NCBI RefSeq assembly: GCF_016587435.1
Contig: NZ_BNJJ01000015.1
Coordinates: forward strand, 62,001 to 126,000
Reading direction: 5' to 3'
Length of the DNA: 64,000 bases
Origin: Dictyobacter formicarum
GTDB taxonomy: Bacteria; Chloroflexota; Ktedonobacteria; Ktedonobacterales; Ktedonobacteraceae
Positions 37,133 to 46,670 of this stretch are shown here, in pieces (position 1 is the first letter of the stretch; every line of letters starts with the position of its first letter). The notes under the pieces are model-generated. The model searched no databases and was not told where the DNA came from. It worked only from the letters and a program-made list of their open reading frames with translations. The position numbers and the translations under genes were made by a program.

Positions 37133-37537
37133 TTATTCCCAGGTAATTTTCTTGATGACCGGCTTGCCATCCTGAAAAGCCGGCCCTTCAATGCCGCTAC
37201 TCCAGGAGACCTTTGGCGTAATCACAATATAGGTGCCAGGACCTCGGAATCCCTCCTCAAGTTGCAGAATCTCGGCCTCTCCATGAAGCTTGATCGAGCG
37301 TGGTTCCAGAGGATCGAGTGAGCGTAGTTCATCAATAAGGAGTGACACCTTGTACTGTCCGGCAGCGATATTTTTATACTTGCGCGTGCGTTCGAGAAAA
37401 TACCCGCCAATATAGAAGCGCCCATTCTCAAAGGCGAAGCCAACCGCATCTGCATCTGGTTGACCAGTGATGGCTACCGTTGCCAGTCTGGCGAGCGGCT
37501 GTGTGCGCAAAAATGCGAGCTCTTGTTCCGAAAACAT
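37133..37537 (-). CDS. PPOX-class F420/FMN-dependent oxidoreductase
   Basis: 134-residue split-barrel flavin/deazaflavin enzyme. LRTQPLARLATVAITGQPDADAV, FYIGG and the RTRKYKNIAAGQYKVSLLID segment match the PPOX class F420-dependent family. Reduction of an unknown small molecule is expected. Monocistronic on the minus strand. Confidence 0.85.
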   Translation of the reverse strand: MFSEQELAFLRTQPLARLATVAITGQPDADAVGFAFENGRFYIGGYFLERTRKYKNIAAGQYKVSLLIDELRSLDPLEPRSIKLHGEAEILQLEEGFRGPGTYIVITPKVSWSSGIEGPAFQDGKPVIKKITWE

Positions 37538-37610
37538 CTTTTTTCTCTCTTTCTCTCACTATTGCTTTACGAATATGCCTTTACAATGGCCGTTTCGCAC
37601 CATACCTGCT

Positions 37611-38144
37611 CTACCCTTTACGCACGAAGGCCAGGATGAGGCCGACGATGAGGATCAGAGCGATCACGACCCCCGAACCAAGCCAATCTAGCTTCAAGAC
37701 CATCATGATAACAGCGCCCAACGCGGCCAGGCTCGGGATGGGTGCGTAAGCCCGTAGCACTGGATGAGCGATGACCTTTCTTAGCGCGGGAGAGATCTCG
37801 CCCACGGGCGTGGCTTGCGCTGCCACGTGAATCGCCTTCATGCGAGGCCCGTTGATCACCGGTCCCAGGATACCCAGGAGAACGAGTAAACCCAGCGAAA
37901 ACACAATCCAGGCGTGCTCCCATCCCCACCCCGTCCATGCTAGCGCGAGGCCACTGACGAGAATGAAGAAAGCAGAGGCTGGTAAAACCAGATCAATCAC
38001 ACGGCTGAGAGTGAGCCATTCATGGACTTGCAGCGTCGTCTTCGCCGCATGTAGACGAGACACGATAATCACTTCCAGGCTGAGAGCGATAAACAGGCCA
38101 CACACACCGACAATGTGGAGTAAAAGCAGATAAGGATAAAGCAT
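37611..38144 (-). CDS. DUF2269-like integral membrane protein
   Basis: 177 residues with about five transmembrane helices (LYPYLLLLHIVGVCGLFIAL, LVLPASAFFILVSGLALAW, AWIVFSLGLLVLLGILGP, AALGAVIMMVLKL, GVVIALILIVGLILAF). H10 in the first helix and SRVID after the second are typical of the DUF2269/YuxK-like families. Shares the ACTTACCTTTGTT upstream motif with the TetR gene, so likely under its control. Confidence 0.65.
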   Translation of the reverse strand: MLYPYLLLLHIVGVCGLFIALSLEVIIVSRLHAAKTTLQVHEWLTLSRVIDLVLPASAFFILVSGLALAWTGWGWEHAWIVFSLGLLVLLGILGPVINGPRMKAIHVAAQATPVGEISPALRKVIAHPVLRAYAPIPSLAALGAVIMMVLKLDWLGSGVVIALILIVGLILAFVRKG

Positions 38145-38169
38145 GATGTCTCCTCCATGAGTATTGCTA

Positions 38170-38182
38170 CTTACCTTTGTTT
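38170..38182. promoter_or_regulatory. Candidate TetR operator upstream of the DUF2269-like gene
   Basis: ACTTACCTTTGTT, identical to 38903-38915, followed by TTTGGTAAA, which forms a loose TTACC...GGTAA inverted repeat. Confidence 0.5.
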
Positions 38183-38246
38183 ATTTAATGGCCTTTGGTA
38201 AATAAAAGCGACGATGTTCCTCAGGTTCGCTACGGATGAAATGGAC

Positions 38247-38900
38247 CTAGAGTGGAGCTCCATGTTCGGAAGGGGAAGCCGAGTGGGCGGTATCCGTCTC
38301 GTGTTCCCAGGCCGGCAGCATGCCTTGAATTGCTTGCTCGATTAATTGTGCTGCCTGCGCCTGTCCACCGCGAATGCGGTCTGCCAGCGTGAGCGTTACC
38401 AGCCCATGCGCGGTCCCCCAGAGGATATTCACCTGGTCAGCGAGGTGCTCTGTTGACCAGCCATGAAAATCAAGGACATCTTTGACGGTCAGTGTTACCA
38501 CATCCTCTATTTGTAGTCCCTCTTTCTCTGGCTCTGAGATGCTGAAAGTGACGCCGTCCAGACCATACATCAGGCGGTAGAGCTCGGGATAGCGCCAGGC
38601 GAATTCGAGATAGCCATGAGCGATGAGTCGCATCGCCTCCTCTGGATCATGAGCTTGTGCTCGGGCTCGCTTCAGATCTGCCTCCAGCAGACGAAAGCCC
38701 TCGTGCACGAGTTCTAAGAGAAGCACCTCTTTGTTTTCAAAGTAGGCATAAATGGCGGCATGGCTGTACTCAATGTGGTCAGCGATCTTGCGCATCGTCA
38801 CATTGCTCCACCCATCGGCCAGAGCGATGGTGCGCGCTGCCTCCAACACACTCTGTTTGAGCTCTTGCTGATCTCGCAGCCGTCGTTCTTTCCTACCCAT
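38247..38900 (-). CDS. TetR-family transcriptional regulator
   Basis: 217 residues. N-terminal HTH: AARTIALADGWSNVTMRKIA then HIEYSHAAIYAYFENKEVLL. The C-terminal part (AHGYLEFAWRYPELYRLMYG, WGTAHGLVTLTLADRI) is of the TetR_C_13/WHG type. Directly upstream (38903-38940) lie ACTTACCTTTGTT and TTTACCAATGGTTA, so it probably represses itself and the membrane-protein gene whose leader has the same motif. Confidence 0.88.
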   Translation of the reverse strand: MGRKERRLRDQQELKQSVLEAARTIALADGWSNVTMRKIADHIEYSHAAIYAYFENKEVLLLELVHEGFRLLEADLKRARAQAHDPEEAMRLIAHGYLEFAWRYPELYRLMYGLDGVTFSISEPEKEGLQIEDVVTLTVKDVLDFHGWSTEHLADQVNILWGTAHGLVTLTLADRIRGGQAQAAQLIEQAIQGMLPAWEHETDTAHSASPSEHGAPL

Positions 38901-38902
38901 AA

Positions 38903-38915
38903 ACTTACCTTTGTT
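38903..38915. promoter_or_regulatory. Candidate TetR operator upstream of its own gene
   Basis: ACTTACCTTTGTT directly before the TetR start codon, followed by a TTTACC-AAT-GGTTA partial palindrome at 38923-38936. Matches 38170-38182. Confidence 0.5.
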
Positions 38916-39121
38916 ATTTTAATTTACCAATGGTTACTAGTAGAATAACAGAAAGAGAAAAGGATGTCAAGCCTTTTCTGAGCGGTTTGCTCTGGAAGCT
39001 CATTTACAAGCTGTTAATGGAAGAAGCCAACTCGGGAGCGGTTTCTCCTGATTCTGAATCAGCAGTGCTCACTCTTCAGGGCAAGTGCTCACGTTTCAGG
39101 GCTCAACCTGCTCACTTGGTG

Positions 39122-39290
39122 GAACTGGCCCAATCCTGGTGAAAACACATCAGTAGCGACAATGTGCCTGCCTGGCTCCCTGCAAAAGAACGAATCACGC
39201 GTGTGGAGATCCCATGAAGCTGCAAGGCGACTTCAATTGTTCCAGGGGTTTCGACAGCGATATGTTGCAAAACGTAGGCCCAAGGCTGAG
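39122..39290 (-). pseudogene. Glutamine-amidotransferase N-terminal fragment
   Basis: Reads WAYVLQHIAVETPGTIEVAL, then HGISTRVIRSFAGSQAG. This is the first strand and helix of class I glutamine amidotransferase (GMP-synthase-like) proteins. There is no start codon with a site, and the catalytic Cys/His part is absent. Remnant. Confidence 0.5.
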
Positions 39291-39293
39291 TAC

Positions 39294-39452
39294 TTATATC
39301 GCTCCATTGTTGTTGTTCACGTCTTTCCCCATTGTTCCATTGTTGCCGTTCACTTCTTTCTCCGTTGTTCCATTTCCCCAATACTGTTGAGCTTCTCCTA
39401 GATCAATCAATCCCAATTGCCCAACGATTTCTTGCAATTCTTGTATTGTCAT
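39294..39452 (-). CDS. Small unknown protein (52 aa) in a repeat region
   Basis: ATG 39452 to TAA 39294: MTIQELQEIVGQLGLIDL, then an Asn/Gly-rich tail with two similar stretches (NGTTEKEVNGNNGTMGKDVNN). GAGAG lies about 10 bases upstream. The start region is duplicated, in degraded form, at 39523-39600. Could be a small secreted or leader-type peptide or a broken gene; no family recognised. Confidence 0.3.
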   Translation of the reverse strand: MTIQELQEIVGQLGLIDLGEAQQYWGNGTTEKEVNGNNGTMGKDVNNNNGAI

Positions 39453-39564
39453 TATATGTTTTTCTCTCTTCTCGTATTGTCATCATATGTTTTCTCTCTT
39501 TTACCCGGTAGAATCGAGCCTCTCCTAGAACAATCAAGCCTCATTGCCCAACGATTGCCTGCAA
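39394..39564. repeat. Degenerate direct repeats
   Basis: CTCCTAGATCAATCAATCCC at 39395 recurs as CTCCTAGAACAATCAAGCCT at 39523; TATTGTCATTATATGTTTTT and TATTGTCATCATATGTTTTC also repeat between them. Repeat-length changes may have broken the neighbouring small gene. From 39565 to 39796 nothing is recognised. Confidence 0.55.
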
Positions 39565-39796
39565 GTGTCAATTTGTGTATGAAGTGGACGGATTCTGACT
39601 AAATCTTGACAATCAAATGGGCGGTAGAACAGGCAAAAGACGAGCAACATTTGTGCTACCCATCGAGGCGAAGTTTCGAGATCTCTCGTGTCGCGCCGAT
39701 TCATGTTAATTGCTTGCTTTCCCATTTCATTCCCAAAATTTTTACCAATCCCCCCACTTCACTCGCGAATTGGCAGAGAAGTGCCTCTATCGTGGA

Positions 39797-40819
39797 TCAG
39801 CCGAACGTGAACGCGAAAGCCCGCACGCCCACATCGAGAAACTCGATCTCGAACTGGCGATCAGCAATGGGCTTGGGTTGCCGGATCAGTTGATACAGCC
39901 GGGATTCGGTCACCATACCGTTGCCCTGCTCGTCAACGTCAATGCCATGAGCCGCCCCCGGTGCCTGTCCATCGAGGAACACGCGAAAGCGCACGGGCGT
40001 TCCTCGCGCTGGCGGCCCCATGACGAGATGGACATCACGGGAATGAAAGCAGGACGCGATGCGCCCGTTGGCCGTGTTCAGCACAATGGCTTCTCTCTCC
40101 CCTGTCCAATCGCCTGAAAGAGCCCAACGATTGAGGCTCAATCGCGCGGGAGCAGCATAGACGCGACGCGTACCCAGGGCTGCCCCACCGGGAGACGCAA
40201 AGTGCTCGGTACGCGCGTGCCCGAGATAATTTTCTGGAGACTTCAAGTCACCCCAATCAGCGGCCGCTTCAACCCCCTGGGCATCGACCGAAACCAGTTC
40301 ATCACCGATACCACCGATGCCAGCCTCGGCCAGCAAGTGTTGAAGAATTATTTCCGACTGTTCATAGGCGCCCTCCCCGAAGTGATGATGTCGAATACGG
40401 CCCTGCGCATCAACGAAATAGAGGGCCGGCCAATAGTGATTATAGAAAGCTCGCCAGATCACATAGTCGTTATCGATGGCGATAGGATAGGAGACCCGCA
40501 GGTCCCTGGCCGCCCGGCTCACGTTCTCCAGGTCGTGCTCAAAGGAGAACTCAGGCGTGTGCACGCCGATCACCACCACGCCGTGATCCCGGTATTTCTC
40601 GGCCCATGCCCGCACATAGGGAAGTGAGCGCAGCCAATTGATGCAGGTGTAGGTCCAGAAGTTGATCAGGACGACATTTCCTCTCAGGTCGGCCGCCGAG
40701 ATGGGCGGCGAATTGAGCCACGTGGTCGCGCCGCCCAAAGACGGCAGCTCCCCCTCAACGGGGAATGAAACCGCCGCGGGGTGTCTCGCAGCGGGCAAGA
40801 ACGGGTTTCTGTTCATCAT
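39797..40819 (-). CDS. Thioredoxin-like (DipZ/TlpA-type) protein with a CINW active site
   Basis: 340 residues. Thioredoxin/redoxin fold with VVLINFWTYTCINWLRSLPY (C59, W62), then VIGVHTPEFSFE and WPALYFVDAQGRI, followed by a C-terminal carbohydrate-binding-like domain found in DipZ-type proteins (VFLDGQAPGAAHGIDVDEQG). Cytoplasmic DipZ relatives have CINC; here the resolving Cys is Trp, so disulfide exchange by the classical route is excluded. Similar CINW proteins exist in other soil bacteria as far as I recall. Start ATG 40819 (GGAAAGG upstream); no signal peptide. Confidence 0.8.
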   Translation of the reverse strand: MMNRNPFLPAARHPAAVSFPVEGELPSLGGATTWLNSPPISAADLRGNVVLINFWTYTCINWLRSLPYVRAWAEKYRDHGVVVIGVHTPEFSFEHDLENVSRAARDLRVSYPIAIDNDYVIWRAFYNHYWPALYFVDAQGRIRHHHFGEGAYEQSEIILQHLLAEAGIGGIGDELVSVDAQGVEAAADWGDLKSPENYLGHARTEHFASPGGAALGTRRVYAAPARLSLNRWALSGDWTGEREAIVLNTANGRIASCFHSRDVHLVMGPPARGTPVRFRVFLDGQAPGAAHGIDVDEQGNGMVTESRLYQLIRQPKPIADRQFEIEFLDVGVRAFAFTFG

Positions 40820-41088
40820 AAATGCCTTTCCGCTGTTTGGATGTCTCAGTGATGCGCGCCTGCCCCATGCGGCACACCAGCATCGCTGTGCGTACGTTCT
40901 CGCCACATGATCTGGGCGAGGTGAGAGGCCCAGCCGCGCCAGGGGGTCTGAGGCAGGAGCGTTCCTTTCCTGGATACGTGTCGGCCAATCAGTCAAGAGG
41001 ATCGTTGACTGATTGGCCAACGAGCCCATCGTTTATGCGGTGCTGTAGGACGGCGGGCACGCTCTGGGCCCGCCGTCCCCCTTTCCGA

Positions 41089-42294
41089 TTAGCGCAGGGA
41101 TCTGAAGCCCGCGCGAACCTCTTCTGACAAGCGTTGGGGCTGTTCCCAGGCCGCAAAGTGCCCGCCTTTGTCAAGCGCGTTGTAATAGACCAGTTTGGGA
41201 TATGCCTGCTCGGCCCAACTGCGCGGGGCCTGATAGAGCTCGTCAGGAAAGACGCTCACGGCAACCGGGATGGAGACGTTCTTGACGTCGAAAAAGCCGA
41301 ACTTATTTTCCCGGTAGAGACGAGCCGCAGAAATAGCCGTGTTCGTCAACCAGAAGAGCGTGATGTTGTCGAGCACGTCGTCTCGTGTCAGGCCGCCGGG
41401 ATGTCCGGCAAAGGCGCGTGCGATCAGCTCGTAACTGCGCGTGTCGTGGTCAATCATAAAGGCAGCCAGGCCGACGGGGGAATCTGCTAATCCGGTTAGC
41501 GTTTGCGGGCGTGTCCCCATCATGACTGCGTAGCCGACGTGCTTATAGAAGTAGTCCATCTGCTCATACGCGCGTCTTTCGTCGGCAGAGAGACCGGATG
41601 GCGGATTGCCGGGCTGGAACACATCGAACGTCGTTGCAATGTCGGGTGGAAAAACGCCAGCCATGTTGGTGTGAATGCCGAGCAGCTCCGAAGGCGCCTG
41701 CACAGCCATGAGTTCTGTGATAATCGCACCCCAATCGCCGCCCTGCGCCACAAATTGCGTGTATCCAAGGCGCTTCATCAGTTCCACCCAGGCACGTGCG
41801 ATGCGGTCGGGACCCCAGCCGGCTGTGGTTGGCTTGCCGGAAAACCCGTAGCCGGGCATCGACGGGATCACCAGATGGAACGCGTCCGATGCGCTACCGC
41901 CATGTGCTGTGGGATTGGTCAGTGGATCGATAATCTTCAACTGCTCGACGACCGAGCCGGGCCATCCGTGCGTGACGATGAGCGGCAACGCATTCTCATG
42001 CTTCGAACGAACGTGAATGAAATGGATGTCGAGCCCATCGATCTCGGTGATGAACTGCGGCAGGGCGTTCAGTTTCGCCTCGCATTTGCGCCAATCGTAC
42101 GCGGTCGCCCAATAGCGTGCGAGTTCCTGAATCGTCGCCAGTTGCACGCCCTGCGACTGATCTGCGACGGTCTCCTTCTCGGGCCAGCGTGTAGCCGTGA
42201 TGCGTCGGCGCAGCTCGACAAGTTCTTCTTCGGGAATGTCGACGCGGAAGGGACGAAGCGCCATGCGGGTCGATGTGATTTCGTGGGTGTCCAT
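41089..42294 (-). CDS. Epoxide hydrolase (EHN-domain type)
   Basis: 401 residues. N-terminal epoxide-hydrolase domain (PFRVDIPEEELVELRRRI, TRWPE), oxyanion HGWPGS (109-114), nucleophile D187 in QGGDWGA, ring-opening Tyr region in the cap, and catalytic H379 in KGGHFAAWEQP. This is the microsomal-type/juvenile-hormone-like bacterial family. The thioredoxin-like gene downstream, 270 bp away, may be co-transcribed. Confidence 0.92.
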   Translation of the reverse strand: MDTHEITSTRMALRPFRVDIPEEELVELRRRITATRWPEKETVADQSQGVQLATIQELARYWATAYDWRKCEAKLNALPQFITEIDGLDIHFIHVRSKHENALPLIVTHGWPGSVVEQLKIIDPLTNPTAHGGSASDAFHLVIPSMPGYGFSGKPTTAGWGPDRIARAWVELMKRLGYTQFVAQGGDWGAIITELMAVQAPSELLGIHTNMAGVFPPDIATTFDVFQPGNPPSGLSADERRAYEQMDYFYKHVGYAVMMGTRPQTLTGLADSPVGLAAFMIDHDTRSYELIARAFAGHPGGLTRDDVLDNITLFWLTNTAISAARLYRENKFGFFDVKNVSIPVAVSVFPDELYQAPRSWAEQAYPKLVYYNALDKGGHFAAWEQPQRLSEEVRAGFRSLR

Positions 42295-42327
42295 AAGAGT
42301 TCTCCTTTGTTTTGATACATTTCAGAG

Positions 42328-42539
42328 GACTCCGACTCACATGAGTCAAGCATCATGGGTCTTCCACGAAGTTGATGATTTGAGGATGAATCGTCATGAA
42401 GAGGATTGTTAGTGGTTGTGACCATTGCTGGCCATTTTCTGAATCCGCCTCTCATACTACCCTATCCTCATGATGCTGCCAACAAACAAGCAGTACTCAT
42501 CAACTTGTCGTAAGACCTAGCATCATGTGAGTCGGAGTC
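42328..42539. repeat. MITE-like 212-bp palindromic unit
   Basis: Ends are 17-bp perfect inverted repeats GACTCCGACTCACATGA (42328-42344) and its complement (42523-42539). Similarity continues inward: left GGGTCTTCCACGAAGTTGAT against the complement of the right TAGGTCTTACGACAAGTTGA. About 100 bp of unpaired centre has no coding frame. Lies upstream of the epoxide hydrolase gene and would fold into a large hairpin. Confidence 0.7.
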
Positions 42540-42859
42540 TTTCAGATTGGTCACTTGACGGGTCAATTTCCGATCTCTCGAACGTCTCCGTTCAAAGACA
42601 ATTGGAGTATACTTGGAAAGAAGGGGGGAAATCATGGCGAGAAAGAGCTATTCTCAGGGAACAATAACAGCCAGGGATCGACACGAAAGTGCTAGCGATC
42701 TTTGCCCGTTGAAGCGCATGAGCAGGGATGCAGCCAATCAGGAGAACGATGCTCTCGCGACAAGATGCAGGGGCCTTCTCTACTATATTGTGCCAAAGCA
42801 TTTTCGCAAAGGATGCTTGCTACAAAAAGTCAGGGAGATGTCAGAAAGGAAGAACCATC

Positions 42860-45668
42860 ATGGACCACAAGAACCATGGGCACCACAGCAACGCACCCGA
42901 GCCCATCTCACGCCCGTCTCTTGATTCTCTACTTGCGACCAAGTTCCTTCTCCCGGCCGCCTCCCATGAACTCATTGCTCGCCCACACCTCTTAGCCCTG
43001 CTCAATGCTGGTCTTCGTCAACGCGTCATTCTCGTATCCGCCGCCGCGGGCTTTGGGAAGACCACGCTGCTTGCAAGCTGGGTTCGCTCATTTAATCCAG
43101 GTCACCCACCAGTAGCCTGGGTGTCGCTTGACGCAGGCGACAATGCTCCCGTTCAGTTTTGGACGTATGTTCTCACTGCACTGCAGCAGTGCCGGCCCGG
43201 GATCTCGACTCTCCCTTTTGCTACCTTGTTAGAAATGCCACAACCAACCTGGCAAGCGGTACACACGGCACTGATCAATAGCCTGGCTCGGCAAAGCGAA
43301 CCCCTGGTGCTGGTGCTGGACAATTACGAGGAGATTACGGAGCCAGCGATTCATGGCTTGCTTTCCTCGTTGCTCAATCACCTGCCACCTACTCTGTGTG
43401 TGGTGCTGATAACACGGACTGATCCCCCTTTTTCCCTTGCTCGGTTGCGCGCTCAGGCACAGATTCTGGAATTACGCACCGAGCAGTTGCGCGCAACGAG
43501 CGAGGAAATGACCACCTTTCTCCGCGGTGTGATGAATCTTCGGCTGTCCATGCAGAACATCCAGGAAGTGGACGAACGTCTCCAGGGTTGGTGGGCGGGC
43601 ATGCAACTGGCGGCGCTTGCCTTCAAAGGGAAGGCACCTCCGAAAAATCTGCTGCAAGTGTCCCAGGGAAACCAGCCTGCTCTTTTCGAGTATCTGGTGC
43701 AGGAGGTACTGCTCCGCCAACCAGAGCAGGTGCAGACCTTCCTCTTGCGAACGTCTATCTTACCCCGCCTGTGCAACTCCCTGGGTAATGCAGTCCTGGA
43801 GCAACAGGACTGCCAACTCTTCCTGGAGGAAGTAGAACGAGCCAATCTCTTTCTGAGTCCCCTTGATGAACAGCGCCAGTGGTATGCCTATCACCCCTTC
43901 TTTGCTGAAGTACTGCGTGCTCGGTTGGAACAGACCGCTCCCACAGAGGTGCCACTTCTGCATCTACGAGCCAGTCAGTGGTATGCGGCACATCAGATGC
44001 ACAACGAAGCGATCCAGCACGCGCTGCAGGCGCACGAGTGGTCCTGGGCTGCGACGCTGATGGAACAAGATCCCCAGTCAGCACATCTGGAGTCGGTTCA
44101 AGGATGCGTTGCTCCGTTCCTGGATTGAGCAGCTTCCCCGCGAGGTCGTACGTGAGCGGCCTCGTTTATGTCTGGCCGAGGCTTCAAGCCTGTTCTGGAT
44201 AGTCCCACCAGGGATCACTGAAAGCTGGGTGCGCGATGCCAGAAGCGCCTGGACACGAGCCCATCAGCGGAAAGAACAGACCGACAGAGCGCGAGGCATC
44301 CACGAACCAGAGGCGCCAACGTCTCTCCTGGGGGAAATCGCAGCATTGCAGGCCACGGTTGCGGGTTTCTATCATGGGGATGCAGGAGCAACACAGGCCT
44401 TCTGTCAGGAAGCTCTGACCCATCTTGAGGAGCAGCAATGGGAGGCACAGCTCCAGGTGATGTTTGCCCAGACTCGGGCAAACATCGCTCAGGGGGATTT
44501 CGAGCGTGCTATGCAGCAAATGCAAATCGCATGGAACCGGATCAAAACGGAGGGCGATCAAACGCTCGAGAGTATCTACTGGCGCGAGGCAGTCTGGGAA
44601 AGCATGATGGCGGGTCAATTGCACCAGGCATGGCAGTTGAGCCAGCAGGCAATCCACGCTCTCCAAACCATTGAGGAGCCCTTGCCACCCCTGCCAGCTC
44701 TGTTATGCTGGCCCTATGGCTATCAAGCAAAGATCTTGCATGAATGGAACAGATTAGAGGAAGCCCAACGCCTGGCCGAACAGGCGATCCAACAGGGCGA
44801 ACAGACCGAAATGCTGGCGTTTTTACATTTCGGATATGCCGTGTTGTTGCAGCTTGCCCTCTCGCAAGAGCGATGGGAGGAGGCCAGGAAAGTCTCTCAA
44901 CAACTCGCATACGTCGGGCGAATCACGTCATCGCCGTATCGCGCAGCTCTCTGGAGTTGCGTCGATCAGATGCGTTTCTGGCTGGCCTGTGGCGACCTGG
45001 AACAGGCACGACGCTGGGTGGGAGATATAAAGCGAGAAGCGCCGCTGGTCTCTCCTCTGGCACGGGAAAAACAGGGCGTAGCGTTCGTCCGACTGCTGCT
45101 TGCCGAAGCCCAACCGGAACATGCCTTGCACCTGCTTCTCTCCCTGGTAGAAGGAGCAACAGTTACGCAGCGGTGGTACGATGTGCTGGAAATGTGGCTC
45201 TTGCAGATACAGGCATATCACATGCTCCAGCAACAGCAAGAAGCATTGGCACGGCTTTCGCAGGCTGTGCATCTGAGCGCACCAGAAGGCTACATCCGTC
45301 GCTTTGTGGACGAAGGACCACTCATGGCTGAATTGCTCTCCCAACTCAGAAAACAGGAGCTCCAGGAGAAAGATCTCCCCTATCTGGAGACGCTTTTGCG
45401 TGCGTTCAGCCAGCAGCCGAGGGCCCAACCAACCCATCTGGAAAGCGGGCCATCCTCGATGTTGCTAGACCCTTTGAGCGCGCGTGAACAGGAAGTGTTA
45501 CACCTGCTCGCACGCGGTGCCTCGAACCAGAAGATTGCGGAAACATTGGTGCTTGCAATCGACACGATAAAGCATCATGTCAGCAATATCCTCAGCAAAC
45601 TCGAAGTCGCCAATCGCACCCAGGCAGTTGCACGAGCGCGAACGCTTGGCCTCCTTTCTGCTGAGTAA
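42860..45668 (+). pseudogene. LAL/MalT-type LuxR-family regulator, frameshifted
   Basis: Giant ATP-dependent LuxR regulator. First frame from ATG 42860 (AAGGAAG upstream): MalT-like NTPase with Walker A AAAGFGKTT (61-69), LVLVLDNYEEI (Walker B), VVLITRTDP and the HPFFAEVLRARL winged region. Near 44095-44125 it loses frame (…SAHLESV) and continues in frame 44109-45668 as LLRSWIEQLPREVVRERPRL, TPR-like helices and a C-terminal LuxR HTH LSAREQEVLHLLARGASNQK to NRTQAVARARTLGLL. Joined length about 940 residues, normal for LALs. One indel is the only defect, so consensus error is plausible. Target genes unknown. Confidence 0.88.
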
Positions 45669-45737
45669 TAAGCTGATCTCGCCTGCAAAAAACGCGCCCC
45701 AGCTTTTGTGGTTGTGCTCTTTCCTGGAGGACTTTTT

Positions 45738-45848
45738 CTAGGCTCGCTTCAGAACGCGTTTCCGTAGGAGATCGAAGCGGCCGCGGCCATACATTTGTCT
45801 CTTCAAAAGTTTCAATCGATGCACCTGGCCCTCGGTCTGGCCATTTAA
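45738..45848 (-). pseudogene. ISL3-family transposase, last ~36 codons
   Basis: Minus strand reads NGQTEGQVHRLKLLKRQMYG, then GRFDLLRKRVLKRA and TAG at 45738. Same C-terminal signature as the two other ISL3 pieces in the window. Confidence 0.75.
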
Positions 45849-45892
45849 ACGAACTGTCAACTACACCTGATAACCCGAATGGTGAGCATGGC

Positions 45893-46159
45893 CTTACCAT
45901 TACTCATCCGTTTCATCCTCTCTTTCGGCAATCCTTTCCCTTGCTGTCGCAACGATTTGCTTGGGGAGAGCAGCGCATCTTCTTTCTCGACCCGCAGACT
46001 CATGAGGTTCGCTCTCTGCCCCTGACGTGGACAAGCGTTGCCCCACCTGATCCTTTTCTCATTGTAGCCGACGGCAACGCTGTGCTACGCTGGCAAGATC
46101 TACAACGGCTCACGCAGTTCCTTAGACACACAACAGTTTACGCTCAGGAGGATCGCTGA
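45893..46159 (+). CDS. DUF5372-like protein paired with a serine recombinase (5' end unclear)
   Basis: Homologous sequence begins around TITHPFHPLFRQSFPLLSQR and continues RFAWGEQRIFFLDPQTHEV, SLPLTWTSVAPPDPFLIV to TGA 46159. Small proteins of this kind sit directly before recombinases of the next gene's type, with nearly overlapping stop and start, as here (1-base gap). No ATG or GTG occurs in frame where the start is expected; the start was probably lost with the adjoining ISL3 debris. Confidence 0.6.
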   Translation, partial: LTITHPFHPLFRQSFPLLSQRFAWGEQRIFFLDPQTHEVRSLPLTWTSVAPPDPFLIVADGNAVLRWQDLQRLTQFLRHTTVYAQEDR

Positions 46160-46160
46160 T

Positions 46161-46589
46161 ATGGTTCATCTGGTAGCCGCTCATCATCTCACGCGTCTGG
46201 CGTGTTTGTATGTTCGGCAAAGCACGCTCCTGCAGGTGTTTGAAAATACGGAAAGTACAGCTCGCCAATATGCCTTGCGTGAACGGGCTGTGGCGTTAGG
46301 ATGGGCTGATGAGCGTATCCTCGTGATCGACCAAGATCTGGGTCATTCAGCCGCCTTCACTGCTGACCGCCTCGGCTTCCAGCACCTTGTCGCGTCCGTG
46401 GGACTCGGACCGGTGGGGCTGGTCTTAGGGTTGGAGGTTTCTCGGCTCGCACGCAACTCCAGCGATTGGCATCATCTGTTGGAAATCTGCGCGCCCACTC
46501 ATACCTTGATCCTGGATGAAGAAGGTCTCTACGATCCTTCCACCTTTAATGATCGGCTCTTGCTCGGATTGAAAAGACCTGCGTCATAA
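46161..46589 (+). pseudogene. Serine recombinase, N-terminal catalytic domain only
   Basis: Resolvase domain with LACLYVRQST (nucleophile Ser), LENTEST-like spacing, then GLGPVGLVLGLEVSRLARNS and LILDEEGLYDPSTFNDRLLLG. It stops at GLKRPAS with TAA, before the helix that should follow (G-x-MSEAE). The matching C-terminal portion lies inverted at 46671-47195, so the gene has been split by an inversion or by two insertions. Confidence 0.8.
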
Positions 46590-46670
46590 AACACCTCTTG
46601 TTCAACGAGACCAGAGGTGTCTGCACACTTCGACCGTGGCCGACACCTCTCGGCTCATCTTACGTTTCTC

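Noticed and set aside
39300..39564. CRISPR array
   Set aside because: The repeats are few, degenerate and unevenly spaced, with no cas genes in the window.
41503..42315. 270-codon plus-strand frame
   Set aside because: Antisense of the epoxide hydrolase gene, which carries complete catalytic motifs.
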